64,000 nt of DNA from Micromonospora vinacea. GTDB taxonomy: Bacteria > Actinomycetota > Actinomycetes > Mycobacteriales > Micromonosporaceae. Positions within the stretch are counted from its first letter, which is position 1, and each line of letters opens with the position of its first letter. Under the pieces are notes generated by a model that saw only the letters and a program-made list of their open reading frames with translations, made no database searches and had not been told where the DNA came from. Position numbers and translations under genes: made by a program. Shown here one piece after another: positions 35,647-44,748 of the stretch. Where the stretch lies: contig NZ_JADOTY010000001.1 in assembly GCF_015751785.1 (NCBI RefSeq), positions 4,960,001-5,024,000 on the forward strand, written 5' to 3'.

Positions 35647-36453
35647 TCAAACCGACCGCCAGTCGTCGTTCGGCAACGCCGCCGCCTGGGGGCCCATCAG
35701 CAACATGCCCCCGTCGACCGGCCAGGACGCGCCGGTGACGTAACCGGCGGCGGGGGAGGCGAGCAACGCGACCACGGCAGCCACCTCCCGGGCGTCGCCG
35801 GGCCGCCCCAGCGGCACACCGGGCCGTTCCTGGGTGAACGGGTCGACATCCTCCTGACCGGTCATCGGCGTGGCGATCTCGCCCGGGGCGACGGCGTTGA
35901 CGGTGATGCCGTCGGCGGCCAACTCCTGGGCCATCACCCGGGTCAGCAGCCCGAGCCCGCCCTTCGCGGCGCAGTACGCGGCGGAGCCCACCCGGGGCGC
36001 GTGCTCGTGCACGCTGGTGATGTTGATGATCCGCCCTCCGGCGCCGGTGGCCCGCATCCGTCGCGCCGCCCGCTGGGCGCACAGGAAGGGCGCGTCCAGG
36101 TCGACGGCGAGCACCTCGCGCCACTGCTCCCACCCGGTGTCGACGAACGGCGTCGAGGCCCCGGTGCCGGCGTTGTTGACCAGCACCCCGATGCCACCCA
36201 GCCGGTCGGCCAACTCGTCCACCACCCCCGCCGCGTCCGGCAGGCGGGTCAGGTCCACCTCGGCGACCTCGCAGCGCCGCCCCGTCGCGCGGACCTCGGC
36301 GGCCGTCCGCTGCGCGCCGTCGGGATCGCCGTACCAGGTGACGCCGATCTCGAAACCGGCAGTGGCCAGCGCCACCGCGCAGGCCTTGCCGATGCCGGAG
36401 TCCGCGCCGGTGACGACGGCGATCCTCGGGTAGTTCTCGTATCGCTGCGGCAT
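35647..36453 (-). CDS. SDR-family oxidoreductase (3-ketoacyl reductase-like)
   Basis: 268 residues. Cofactor motif TGADSGIGKACAVAL, NNAGTG, the catalytic Ser in ITSVHEH and YCAAKGGL, and the C-terminal PVDGG-like signature (ASWPVDGGML) show a full-length classical SDR related to FabG and glucose dehydrogenase. NADP(H) or NAD(H) preference and substrate are unknown. Divergent from the MBL-fold gene with about 80 bases between starts. Confidence 0.9.
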   Translation of the reverse strand: MPQRYENYPRIAVVTGADSGIGKACAVALATAGFEIGVTWYGDPDGAQRTAAEVRATGRRCEVAEVDLTRLPDAAGVVDELADRLGGIGVLVNNAGTGASTPFVDTGWEQWREVLAVDLDAPFLCAQRAARRMRATGAGGRIINITSVHEHAPRVGSAAYCAAKGGLGLLTRVMAQELAADGITVNAVAPGEIATPMTGQEDVDPFTQERPGVPLGRPGDAREVAAVVALLASPAAGYVTGASWPVDGGMLLMGPQAAALPNDDWRSV

Positions 36454-36532
36454 GCTGGCGCACTACCCCGGCAGGGCCGGGCCAACCGCCACGGGGACCA
36501 CGACCTGTCTGCCGACGGCGTACCGTCGCCTG

Positions 36533-37135
36533 ATGCGGATCACCCGATTCACCCACTCGTGCGTGCGGGTGGAACACGACGGTGGGGTGCTGGTCGTCGA
36601 CCCGGGGACGTGGAGCGAGCCGAGGGCCCTGGTCGGAGCGGACGCCGTCCTGGTCACCCACGAACACACCGACCACGTGGACGTGTTGCGGCTCGCCGGT
36701 CTCGGTGTCCCCGTGTACGCCCCCGAAGGCGCCCGACTGCCGGATCTCGCCCCGCTTCCGGTGACCCAGGTCCGCGCCGGGCAACGCTTCACGGCGGCCG
36801 GCATCCCGGTCAGCGCGCACGGCGGCCGGCACGCCGCGATCCACGAGGGACAGCCCGACTGCCCGAACCTCGGCTACCTGATCGGCGGCGAGCTGTACCA
36901 CCCGGGCGACGCCCTGCACGTGCCGGACGAGCCGGTGCGTACCCTGCTCGTCCCGGCCCAGGGGTCCTGGCTGCGCCTCGACGAGGCGATCCGGTTCGCC
37001 GGCGCCGTGGGCGCGGCGGCGGCGTACCCGATCCACGACGCGCAGCTCAACGACCGCGGCCTGGCCAGCGTCGCCGGCTGGTTCGCCGAGACCATCCCCG
37101 GCTACCGTCACCTGGTGCCCGGCGACACCGCCTGA
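36533..37135 (+). CDS. MBL-fold metal-dependent hydrolase
   Basis: 200 residues from the ATG at 36533. The metal-binding motif THEHTDHVDV (HxHxDH) sits near residue 60, with further conserved His in SAHGGRHAAIH and Asp/His in LYHPGDALH. The overall form fits the UPF0173/UlaG-like branch of metallo-beta-lactamase-fold hydrolases, in which substrates are mostly unidentified. The last 28 bases overlap the convergent B3/B4-domain gene. Confidence 0.88.
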   Translation: MRITRFTHSCVRVEHDGGVLVVDPGTWSEPRALVGADAVLVTHEHTDHVDVLRLAGLGVPVYAPEGARLPDLAPLPVTQVRAGQRFTAAGIPVSAHGGRHAAIHEGQPDCPNLGYLIGGELYHPGDALHVPDEPVRTLLVPAQGSWLRLDEAIRFAGAVGAAAAYPIHDAQLNDRGLASVAGWFAETIPGYRHLVPGDTA

Positions 37136-37848
37136 CCCCGGTCGTCATCCGCCGCTGGGGCGCGGAAGCGGGGTGCGGCGGTGGTGAGCACCGCGGCGGC
37201 CGTCGAGGCGGACCACCCGTCGGTCAGTTCCGTCACGAGGGCGGCGACCAGCCGGGTCACGGCCGGCTCACCACCCGGGTGCAGCGCCTCGGCGACGATC
37301 AGCACCGACGAGGTGCCCGCCCGCACGGCCGACCAGCCGCTCTGCCGGTTCGTCCACCGTCGTGCGTGCGCCCGCCCGGCGGAGTCGACGAAGGTCACCT
37401 CGCCCGGCTCGGGATGCTCGGTGTCGCCAGCGAAACTCAGGTACGCCTCGTCGCCGTGCGCCGGCCGGACCACCAGGTCGCCGTCGACCCGGTCCAGGTC
37501 GAGCACCGCGACCGGGATGGCGTACGCGGCCGAGATGGCGTTGCAGAGGTCGACGAGCGGGTGCACCCGGGGCAACTCGCCGTCCAGGCGCAGCCGGCGC
37601 AGCAGCGCCTCGGCCGCGCACCGGTACCTGGTGGGTCGCAGTCCCATCGCCGCGTACGCCCGCCGCCACGCCTGGATCTCCGGGAACCCGCTCTCGGCCC
37701 CGCCGACCAACCGTCCTTGCGCCGCGGCGAGATAGCCGGCCGTGCGTGCCGACACGTCGGTGGTGGCGGTGATCCCGTCGGCGAGCACCACACCGGCGAC
37801 CAGGTCGGGGTACGCGTCACGAAGCTGCGGAGCATGTTCGAACTGCAC
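37108..37848 (-). CDS. B3/B4 tRNA-binding domain protein
   Basis: 246 residues. The B3/B4 domain of phenylalanyl-tRNA synthetase beta chains is recognisable (WRRAYAAMGLRPTRYRCAAEALLRRL, then PLVDLCNAISAAYAIPVAVLDLDRV). Stand-alone proteins of this type are thought to act in editing mis-charged tRNA or on related amino-acid substrates, but this is inferred from fold only. The LysE gene lies upstream on the same strand, 7 bases away, suggesting a two-gene operon that deals with amino acids. Confidence 0.82.
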   Translation of the reverse strand: MQFEHAPQLRDAYPDLVAGVVLADGITATTDVSARTAGYLAAAQGRLVGGAESGFPEIQAWRRAYAAMGLRPTRYRCAAEALLRRLRLDGELPRVHPLVDLCNAISAAYAIPVAVLDLDRVDGDLVVRPAHGDEAYLSFAGDTEHPEPGEVTFVDSAGRAHARRWTNRQSGWSAVRAGTSSVLIVAEALHPGGEPAVTRLVAALVTELTDGWSASTAAAVLTTAAPRFRAPAADDDRGQAVSPGTR

Positions 37849-37855
37849 TGTGGTC

Positions 37856-38467
37856 CTATCGTTCGGTGAGGGCGAGGGTCACGCCGAGCGCGACGAACGT
37901 GCCGGCGGCGGATCGGCGCAGCCAGTCGGTGACCCGGGGCCGGGTCAGCACCCGGTCGCGCACCCGGGCAGCGAAGATGCCGTAGCCGCTGAACACCACG
38001 AAGGTGAGCAGCATGAACACCGCGCCGCAGCCGAGCATCGCCCGGGTCGAGCCCGGTGCCGTGGTGTCCACGAACTGCGGCAGGAACGCGACGAAGAACA
38101 TCGTCGGCTTCGGGTTGAGCAGGTTGACCAGCACCCCGGAGACGATCACCCGGATCGCCGAGCGGGGTGGCGCATCGGTGGCTACCGCGAAGGCGTCGCG
38201 GTCGCGCGCCATGGACCAGGCCAGGTAGAGCAGGTAGCCGACGCCGAGGTAGCGGACGGTCTCGAACGCCGCCGCGCTGGTCTGCATCAGCGCGGCCAGC
38301 CCGGTCATCGCGGCCAGCAGGTGCGGCAGCGTGCCCAGCGTGCAGGCGAACGCGGCCAGCACCCCGGCCCGTGCGCCCCGGGACAGGCCGGCGGAGAGCG
38401 TGAAGATCACCCCGGTGCCGGGGGTGACCACCACGATCAGCGTGGTGATCAGGAACGGGATGGTCAC
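37856..38467 (-). CDS. LysE-family amino-acid exporter
   Basis: 203 residues from the GTG at 38467, with GGAGGATCATC immediately before it. About six transmembrane helices; the N-terminal signature (LITTLIVVVTPGTGVIFTLSAGLSRGARAGVLAAFA) is diagnostic for LysE/RhtB carriers, which export amino acids or their derivatives. The divergent MocR-type regulator 62 bases away is a typical partner, and the downstream B3/B4-domain gene is likely co-transcribed. Confidence 0.92.
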   Translation of the reverse strand: MTIPFLITTLIVVVTPGTGVIFTLSAGLSRGARAGVLAAFACTLGTLPHLLAAMTGLAALMQTSAAAFETVRYLGVGYLLYLAWSMARDRDAFAVATDAPPRSAIRVIVSGVLVNLLNPKPTMFFVAFLPQFVDTTAPGSTRAMLGCGAVFMLLTFVVFSGYGIFAARVRDRVLTRPRVTDWLRRSAAGTFVALGVTLALTER

Positions 38468-38529
38468 GATGATCCTCCGGCGGAGTGGGCAGGTCTGGCT
38501 CCTGCTCACTCTGCTGCCACAATGGTCCG

Positions 38530-40002
38530 ATGGGCAGAGCCAAAACGACGGCGTCCGAGAGGTCCATATCGGCCGGGTCCGACTTCCTGCACCTGACCAT
38601 CGCCGACGCGGCGCCGGGTGGGCGCGCCGACTGGCTGACCGACCGGCTGCGGCAGGCCATCGCCGAGGGTCGGGTGCCGGTCGGCGACCGGTTGCCGCCG
38701 ACCCGGGTGCTCGCCGCCGACCTCGGTGTGTCCCGGGGCGTGGTCACCGAGGCGTACCAGCGCCTGACCGAGGAGGGGCACGTTGCCGGTCGCGGGCGGG
38801 CCGGCACTGTGGTCGTCGCCGCGCCGGCCGCGCCCACACCCGCCCCGGCCGCCGCGCCGGCACCGGTCGCGACCTTCCCGCCGGCACCGGGCACCGACAT
38901 CTTCGACGCGGTACGCGCGGCGCACGCGTCAATCGACCTGACGCCCGGCGTACCCGATCTGGCCGCCTTTCCCCGCGCGGACTGGCTGCGCGCCGAACGG
39001 ACCGTGCTGCGTCGCCTCGCCGCGGCCGACCTCGGCTACGGCGACCCCTGTGGCACGCCCGCGCTGCGGCAGGCCGTCGCCGCCGCGTTGGCCCGCAACC
39101 GCGGCATCAGCGTCGACCCCGCCGAGGTGATCATCGTGGCCGGCGTCTCCCAGGCGCTCGGCCTGCTCGCCCAGGCACTCACCGCTGCCGGCGTCGACCG
39201 GATCGCGGTCGAGGACCCGGGCTCCCTCGGGGTGCGACAGCACCTGAACAACTGGCGGATGGACACCCCGCCGATCACCGTCGACGACGCCGGGCTGCGG
39301 GTCGACGAGCTGGTCGCCAGTGGCGCACCGGCCGTGATGCTCACCCCCGCGCACCAGTTCCCGACCGGCGTGGTGCTCGACGGTGACCGCCGCCGCCACC
39401 TCGTTGCCTGGGCGCGGGCCGGCGGTCTGATCATCGAGGACGACTACGACGCCGAGCACCGCTACGACCGTCCTCCGGTGCCCGCGCTGCGTGGACTGCT
39501 GCCCGAGCAGGTCTGCTACGCCGGCAGCGTCTCCAAACTGCTCGCCCCCGCCCTGCGGGTCGGCTGGCTGCTCGTGCCGGCGCGACTGCGCGAGGCGGTG
39601 GTGGCCGCCAAGCGCAACGCCGACCTGGGCAACGCCGTGCTACCGCAACTGGTGCTGGCGGAGCTGATGACCTCCGGCGCCTTCGAGCGGCACCTGCGGC
39701 TGCTGCGCCGTCGACACATCCGCCGGCGGGACGCCATGATCGCCGCGCTGGCCCGCGCGCTGCCATCGGCGACGGTGCACGGCGCCGCCGCCGGCCTGCA
39801 CCTGATGATCACGCTGGACGACGCGGTTCTCGACACCGAACTGGCCACGGCGACGCTGGCGCGCGGGGTGAAGGTGCAACCGCTGTCCTGGCACTGCCAG
39901 CGGCCGTACCGGCCGGGCCTCGTGCTGGGCTACGCGGCCCGTACGCCCACCGAGATCGAGGACGGCGTCGCCGCTGTCGCCGCCGCTCTCCGCTCCGGCT
40001 AG
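38530..40002 (+). CDS. MocR/PdxR-family regulator (GntR HTH fused to aminotransferase-like domain)
   Basis: 490 residues from the ATG at 38530. The N-terminal GntR winged helix (LTDRLRQAIAEGRVPVGDRLPPTRVLAADLGVSR) is followed by a Pro/Ala linker (100-125) and a fold-type I aminotransferase domain with the PLP-anchoring Lys in AGSVSKLLAPALRVGW and DDYDAEHRYDR. MocR proteins use PLP or amino-acid adducts as signal. It lies divergent from the LysE exporter, which is the probable target. Confidence 0.93.
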   Translation: MGRAKTTASERSISAGSDFLHLTIADAAPGGRADWLTDRLRQAIAEGRVPVGDRLPPTRVLAADLGVSRGVVTEAYQRLTEEGHVAGRGRAGTVVVAAPAAPTPAPAAAPAPVATFPPAPGTDIFDAVRAAHASIDLTPGVPDLAAFPRADWLRAERTVLRRLAAADLGYGDPCGTPALRQAVAAALARNRGISVDPAEVIIVAGVSQALGLLAQALTAAGVDRIAVEDPGSLGVRQHLNNWRMDTPPITVDDAGLRVDELVASGAPAVMLTPAHQFPTGVVLDGDRRRHLVAWARAGGLIIEDDYDAEHRYDRPPVPALRGLLPEQVCYAGSVSKLLAPALRVGWLLVPARLREAVVAAKRNADLGNAVLPQLVLAELMTSGAFERHLRLLRRRHIRRRDAMIAALARALPSATVHGAAAGLHLMITLDDAVLDTELATATLARGVKVQPLSWHCQRPYRPGLVLGYAARTPTEIEDGVAAVAAALRSG

Positions 40003-40043
40003 GACCGTCCGGTCCACCGTGCTCGCCGGCGTATCCTTCGCCA

Positions 40044-40754
40044 GTGGGACTGCGGTTCGAGACGCGCGGGTCCGACTCGCCCTGGGTCGACGCCGTGTGG
40101 ACCTGCACGAGCGAGCAGGTCACCACGATGACGTCCGTGGCAGGGGTGCGTTGGGGCCTGGTGTTCTGGGAGCAGGCCGGCCGGACGTACACGAGCATCA
40201 CCGGTCCCGAGACCCGGACCGGCACGGCGCCGGTGCCGGAGGGCGCGACCTTCACCGGCATCGAGTTCGCCGTCGGCACCTCGCTGCGGGCCGTGCCCAC
40301 GCCGACGCTCGTCGACGGCGGCATCGAGCTTCCCGACACCACACGCCGGACGTTCCGGCTGGACGGCGCGCGCTGGGAGACGCCCGGCCCCGACGACGCC
40401 GAGGCCCTGGTCGACAGCCTCGTCCGGGCCGGGGCCGTGGTCCGTGACCCGCTCGTCGCCGAGTTGCTGCGGGGCCACCGTCCGGCCGTCTCGGGGCGTA
40501 CCGTCGAACGCCGGTTCCGCGCCGCGACCGGCCTGACGCGCGGCGCGATCCGGCAGGTCGAGCGGGCCCGTACGGCGGCGGAGCTGCTGGCCACCGGCGA
40601 CCCGGCCGCCGACGTGGTCGCCAAGCTCGACTACTTCGACGAGCCGCACCTGGCCCGGGCACTGCGCTGCTACGTCGGACGCACCGTCAGGCAACTGCGC
40701 GAGGGCACCGGCGGCGCCATCGGCCTCGACCTGGATCAGCGCTTGACGTCGTAG
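40044..40754 (+). CDS. AraC-like transcriptional regulator
   Basis: 236 residues from a GTG. The C-terminal 90 residues have AraC/XylS character: SGRTVERRFRAATGLTRGAIRQVERARTAAELL, then ADVVAKLDYFDEPHLARALRCYVGRTV, matching the second helix-turn-helix and final helix of the family. The N-terminal part is a ligand or oligomer domain of about 140 residues. Its 3' end overlaps the convergent RibD-like gene by 19 bases. Confidence 0.8.
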   Translation: MGLRFETRGSDSPWVDAVWTCTSEQVTTMTSVAGVRWGLVFWEQAGRTYTSITGPETRTGTAPVPEGATFTGIEFAVGTSLRAVPTPTLVDGGIELPDTTRRTFRLDGARWETPGPDDAEALVDSLVRAGAVVRDPLVAELLRGHRPAVSGRTVERRFRAATGLTRGAIRQVERARTAAELLATGDPAADVVAKLDYFDEPHLARALRCYVGRTVRQLREGTGGAIGLDLDQRLTS

Positions 40755-41314
40755 ACGAGCTTGAGGATGCCGTTCGAGTAGCTCTCCGACTCCCGCAGCG
40801 TCAGCATGTGCTTGTCCCGGTCGGCCCGGCCGAACAGGCTCTTCCCGGCACCGAGCAGCACAGGGAAGACGAGCAGGTTGTACTGGTCGATCAGCCCTTC
40901 GTCCGACAGCCGCCGGGCCAGCTCCGCGCTCCCGTGGATGAAGATCGCCCCGCCCTCGCCCTGCTTGAGCGCGGCGACGTCCCCGGTCGAGCGCAGGATC
41001 GTCGTCGGCCCCCACCCGTCGACCAGCGCGTCGTCGGGCAGCGTGCTCGACACCACGTACTTGGGCAGCTCCTTGTAGTCGGCGTGGTCCTCCGAACCGG
41101 GCCAGACCGGCGCGAACGCCTCGTAGCTGCGACGGCCGAACATCAGCGCCGTCGTGTCGGTGAGCTCCTCGCCCTTCAGCGACCAGGCCTCCGGGACGAA
41201 CTCGAGGTCCTTGAACACCCAACCGCCGCTGCGGTGCTCCTCACCCGGCCCGCCGCCGGGCGAGTCCACGACGCCGTCGAGCGACATGAAACCGGTGTAG
41301 ACCAGGTTGCGCAT
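40736..41314 (-). CDS. Dihydrofolate reductase / RibD C-terminal domain family protein
   Basis: 192 residues. Starts MRNLVYTGFMSLDGVVDSPGG, the family signature, and contains LMFGRRSYEAF and the NADPH-site segment IFIHGSAELARRLSDEGLIDQYNLLVFPVLLG. The fold is shared by RibD reductase domains and dihydrofolate reductases. This stand-alone group is common in actinomycetes without a fixed substrate, so riboflavin synthesis should not be assumed. Confidence 0.88.
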   Translation of the reverse strand: MRNLVYTGFMSLDGVVDSPGGGPGEEHRSGGWVFKDLEFVPEAWSLKGEELTDTTALMFGRRSYEAFAPVWPGSEDHADYKELPKYVVSSTLPDDALVDGWGPTTILRSTGDVAALKQGEGGAIFIHGSAELARRLSDEGLIDQYNLLVFPVLLGAGKSLFGRADRDKHMLTLRESESYSNGILKLVYDVKR

Positions 41315-41604
41315 TGTGGTGTCTCCTCATGCTCGAACGAGCTGCTGGGTCCACGCTAGATGGCGGTCGCGGCGCTGTCTTGGACGGAAACGACATCGGG
41401 TCCAGACGCGCGGATGTTGCCTCGGTTGAAGCAGAGCAAAGGTGGCGATCTGGAGTAGCCGCGCTTTCCCCGATGCAGACGTGGGCGTGGGGGACACCTC
41501 GACGCGGTTGGACGTGGCGGTTACGCTCATATCTGGTGTGGTCTATGTCACGGTAGCTTCGGCGCACGCCGACGCCCCCGTTGGCGCTGCCGAGGAGAGC
41601 GCCC

Positions 41605-42636
41605 ATGCCCACACCGCTGAAAGCCGCCACCACCCTCGCGGCCTTGTTCCTGCTGATCCTGACCGCGGCGGCACCCGCCCAGGCCGCCAACCCGCCCACC
41701 AAGCCCCCGGTCTCCGGGTCGCTGGGCACCTACAACGTCTCCGGCGTCTACGTCGCCGGGGTCTCCTCCGGTGGCTACATGGCCACCCAACTGCACGTCG
41801 CCTACTCGTCCCGGATCCGGGGAGCGGCCGTCTTCGCCGCCGGACCGTACTACTGCTCCCAGAACACCGTCGCCCAGGCGCTCTACGGCTGCGGCGACAA
41901 CCGGTACCCGACAAACGTGTCAGCGCTGCAGACGTACACCCGGACCTGGGCGTCGTACGGCTGGGTCGACCCGGTCGGCAACCTGTCCGGCGACCCGGTG
42001 TACGTGTTCCACGGCGGCAACGACACCACCGTCAAGAAGTCCGTCACCGACGACCTGGTCCGGTACTACCAGCACTTCGGGGCCAGCGTGCAGTACGACA
42101 GCGGCTCCGCCGCCGGTCACTCCTGGGTCACGCCGTACGGCACGCTCGGATGCGCGGCGACCGCGTCGCCGTACCTCAACGACTGCGGCACCGACCCGCA
42201 GAACGTCCTCCTGCGCAAGCTGCTCGGCGGGGTGACCGCACCGAACACCGGGACGCTCGGCGGCTCGCTCATCAGGTTCAGCCAGAACACCTTCGCAGTC
42301 AACGGCTGGGCCAACGGGCTGAGCATGGACGCCAACGGCTTCGCCTACGTCCCATCGGCCTGCGCGGCCGGCCAGTCGTGCCGCCTGCTGGTCGCCCTGC
42401 ACGGCTGCGTGCAGTCCTCCGGCGCGGTGGGCACGGCGTTCGTCGACCGGGCCAACCTCAACCAGTACGCCGACACCAACAACCTGATCGTCCTGTACCC
42501 CCAGGCGAGCACCTCCCTCAGCAACCCGAACGGCTGCTGGGACTGGTGGGGCTACCTGGGCGCGACCAATTTCCCGATCAAGGGCGGCGCGCAGGTCGAG
42601 ACCATCATGAACATGGTCCGTCGGCTGGACGGCTGA
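41605..42636 (+). CDS. Secreted PHB-depolymerase-type esterase
   Basis: 343 residues from the ATG at 41605 with GAGGAGAG upstream. Sec signal peptide ends near residue 28 (PAQAAN). The alpha/beta hydrolase triad is visible: Ser54 in the GVSSG lipase box, Asp in FHGGNDTTV, His in AAGHSWVTPYG. The C-terminal half (GFAYVPSACAAGQSCRLLVALHGCVQSS) is the type seen in poly(3-hydroxybutyrate) depolymerases and feruloyl esterases. Several Cys point to disulfides. It acts outside the cell on polyester or wall esters; the exact substrate is open. Confidence 0.9.
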   Translation: MPTPLKAATTLAALFLLILTAAAPAQAANPPTKPPVSGSLGTYNVSGVYVAGVSSGGYMATQLHVAYSSRIRGAAVFAAGPYYCSQNTVAQALYGCGDNRYPTNVSALQTYTRTWASYGWVDPVGNLSGDPVYVFHGGNDTTVKKSVTDDLVRYYQHFGASVQYDSGSAAGHSWVTPYGTLGCAATASPYLNDCGTDPQNVLLRKLLGGVTAPNTGTLGGSLIRFSQNTFAVNGWANGLSMDANGFAYVPSACAAGQSCRLLVALHGCVQSSGAVGTAFVDRANLNQYADTNNLIVLYPQASTSLSNPNGCWDWWGYLGATNFPIKGGAQVETIMNMVRRLDG

Positions 42637-42666
42637 GTGCCCCGGGCTGGCCGGACGGATGGCCGG

Positions 42667-44088
42667 TCAGCCCAGGAACAGCTGGACGAGGACCAGCACG
42701 GCGAGCAGCGCCGGCCCCCGTGACCCCTGACGCATCAGGTCGACCGGGATCATCCCGAACGGTGTGTTGACCGTCGCGCCGCCGTAGTCGATGGGCGGGC
42801 GGGTGCCGGCCCGGAACGCGGCGGCCACCACCCCGAGCGCCAGCGTCGGCGCCAGCCAGGCCGGCCCCGGGTCGACCGTGGGCAGGGTCAGCAACCACCA
42901 CAGGCCCGCACCGACCGCCGGCACCACCACGTGGATCCCGCGCAGCAGGTTGTCGCTGCCGCCGAGCGCCCGACGCAGACCGGGTGAGCGGCTGACCGAC
43001 CGCAGGCCGCCGGTCAGCCGGCCGGCGGCGAGGTACGCGAACACCACCTGCGCGGCCCCGGCCAACCCGGGCAGGGCGAGCGCGGCAGCGTACTGCACCC
43101 CGATCAGCGCCGCCCAGATCAGCACGGCGCTCGGGTGGCGGCGCAACCGGCGGACGTCGGCCTGGAGCAACGCCCACCAGCCGGGGCCGGGCCGGAACCG
43201 GCGGCTGTGAACTCTGCCGATCGTGCGCCAGCGGCGGCTCTCCACCAGGCCGGCGAGCAGGCTCGGATCCAGCAGGATGGTGGCCGTGGCGGCGGCGTTG
43301 GCGAACTGCGCGCCGGTGGTCAGGGTGGCCCGGTCGACCCGGGGCAGCGCGCGTACCGCGAGGATCACACCCAAGCCCACGAGGGGCACCGCGGCGGCGA
43401 ACACCGCGACGGTCGGCGTCGTCGCCGGCCGGGGCAGGCCGTCGCCGAAGCGACCGACGAGCACCACCACTGCGGTGATCACGGCCGCGGCCACCATCGG
43501 CGCCGCCCCGACCGCTGTCGGCCAGCGCCGACCCGACCGGCTGCTCTGGGCGACGACGCTGAGCGCCAGCGCGGCAGCGCCCCACCCCGCGCCGGCCGCC
43601 GCCGCCCAGCCCAGGGCGGACGGTTCGCTGACCCCGCCGAGCGCCGCCACTGCCACTCCGAGCGCCGCAGTGCCGGCCGCCGAACCCAAAAGCAGCAGGA
43701 CGAAGCGCGGCGCCAGCCAGGCCCGCCGGTCGATCGGCGCGCTGGTCGCCCAGCTCTGCGTCGCCGGGGTGACCAGCAGCGGGCCGAGCGCGCGCAGACC
43801 ACGCCAGGCCAGCCCTGCGCCGGCCAGCAGCGCGGCGACCGCCAGCCACCAGCGCACCCCCGGCTCGGCCTGCCCCACGGTGGGGGAGTCCAGCAGGTCG
43901 CGGCTGGCGCTGATCGCGAACCAGCCGTACATGCCCACGAACAGGACCATGACGTACGCGTCGCCGAGCACGTCGCCCAGGGAATGGTCGTGGTGTCGGC
44001 TGCGGGCCTTGCGTAGGTGCGTTCGCACCTGCCGGGCGGTCGGCACCCCGGCCGGCGCGTCGGCGATCGTGGCCGGCGCGGCGGTCAC
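42667..44088 (-). CDS. DUF6297-like multi-spanning membrane protein
   Basis: 473 residues with about 12 hydrophobic helices and Arg-rich loops. The start overlaps the stop of the preceding ABC ATPase gene by 4 bp (ATGA at 44085-44088), so it is the membrane half of an ABC-2-like exporter by position. The N-terminal cytoplasmic stretch carries RTHLRKARSRHHDHSLGDVL. It resembles DUF6297-type proteins by length and helix pattern. The exported substrate is unknown. It ends the six-gene run that starts with the pseudo-ABC ATPase. Confidence 0.75.
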   Translation of the reverse strand: MTAAPATIADAPAGVPTARQVRTHLRKARSRHHDHSLGDVLGDAYVMVLFVGMYGWFAISASRDLLDSPTVGQAEPGVRWWLAVAALLAGAGLAWRGLRALGPLLVTPATQSWATSAPIDRRAWLAPRFVLLLLGSAAGTAALGVAVAALGGVSEPSALGWAAAAGAGWGAAALALSVVAQSSRSGRRWPTAVGAAPMVAAAVITAVVVLVGRFGDGLPRPATTPTVAVFAAAVPLVGLGVILAVRALPRVDRATLTTGAQFANAAATATILLDPSLLAGLVESRRWRTIGRVHSRRFRPGPGWWALLQADVRRLRRHPSAVLIWAALIGVQYAAALALPGLAGAAQVVFAYLAAGRLTGGLRSVSRSPGLRRALGGSDNLLRGIHVVVPAVGAGLWWLLTLPTVDPGPAWLAPTLALGVVAAAFRAGTRPPIDYGGATVNTPFGMIPVDLMRQGSRGPALLAVLVLVQLFLG

Positions 44089-44708
44089 TTGCCGATCTCG
44101 ATGCGCTCGTCGACCACCGCGTCGATCAGCTCCGGGTCATGCGAGGCCAACAGCACGGCAACGCCCGCCGCCCGTTCCCGGAGGAGTCGGTCGGCGAGCC
44201 ACTGTCGCCCGCGGACGTCCAGCCGCTGCTCGGGCTCGTCGAGGATCAGCACCCGGCGGGGCCGGACGAAACAGGACGCCAGCGCCAGCCGGCGGCGCTG
44301 CCCGCTGGACAGCGTCACCGGCAGTTGGTCGCGGGCCGGCTCCAGGCCCAGCTCGGCGAGGACCTCCTCGACCGGCTCGGCGTCGCCCCCGTGGGCGTAC
44401 GCCACCAACTCCAGATGCTCGACCACCGACAGGTCGGGGAAGAAGTCGATGTCGTCCAGGGCGGCCGCCACCAGCGCCCGCACCTGAGGATCGGTCTCGT
44501 CGGCACGGCGGCCCTGCACCAGCACCTCACCCGCGTCCGGCCGGTCGGCGCCCACGACACAGCGCAGCAGTGTGGTCTTGCCGCTGCCGTTGGGGCCCAG
44601 CACCACAGCGATCCGGCCCGCCGGGAGCGTGAAGCTCACCTCGTCGAGCACGACCAGGTTGCCGAAGTTGCGACTGAGTCCCCGTACCGAGAGCGCGTCC
44701 ACGATCAC
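44085..44708 (-). CDS. ABC transporter ATP-binding protein (intact catalytic motifs)
   Basis: 207 residues from the GTG at 44708 (GGGAG six bases upstream). The full nucleotide-binding set is present: Walker A GPNGSGKTT, signature LSSGQRRRLALA, Walker B RVLILDEP and the switch His in LLASHDPEL. Length and form fit a single-domain exporter ATPase. It overlaps the DUF6297-like gene by 4 bp and starts 40 bases after the NB-ARC/TPR gene, so it belongs to the same transcription unit. Its intact motifs contrast with the dead ATPase at the head of the run. Confidence 0.93.
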   Translation of the reverse strand: MIVDALSVRGLSRNFGNLVVLDEVSFTLPAGRIAVVLGPNGSGKTTLLRCVVGADRPDAGEVLVQGRRADETDPQVRALVAAALDDIDFFPDLSVVEHLELVAYAHGGDAEPVEEVLAELGLEPARDQLPVTLSSGQRRRLALASCFVRPRRVLILDEPEQRLDVRGRQWLADRLLRERAAGVAVLLASHDPELIDAVVDERIEIGK

Positions 44709-44748
44709 AGAGTCTCCCAGAGCTGTGCCACCGACCAACCCGAGCGAC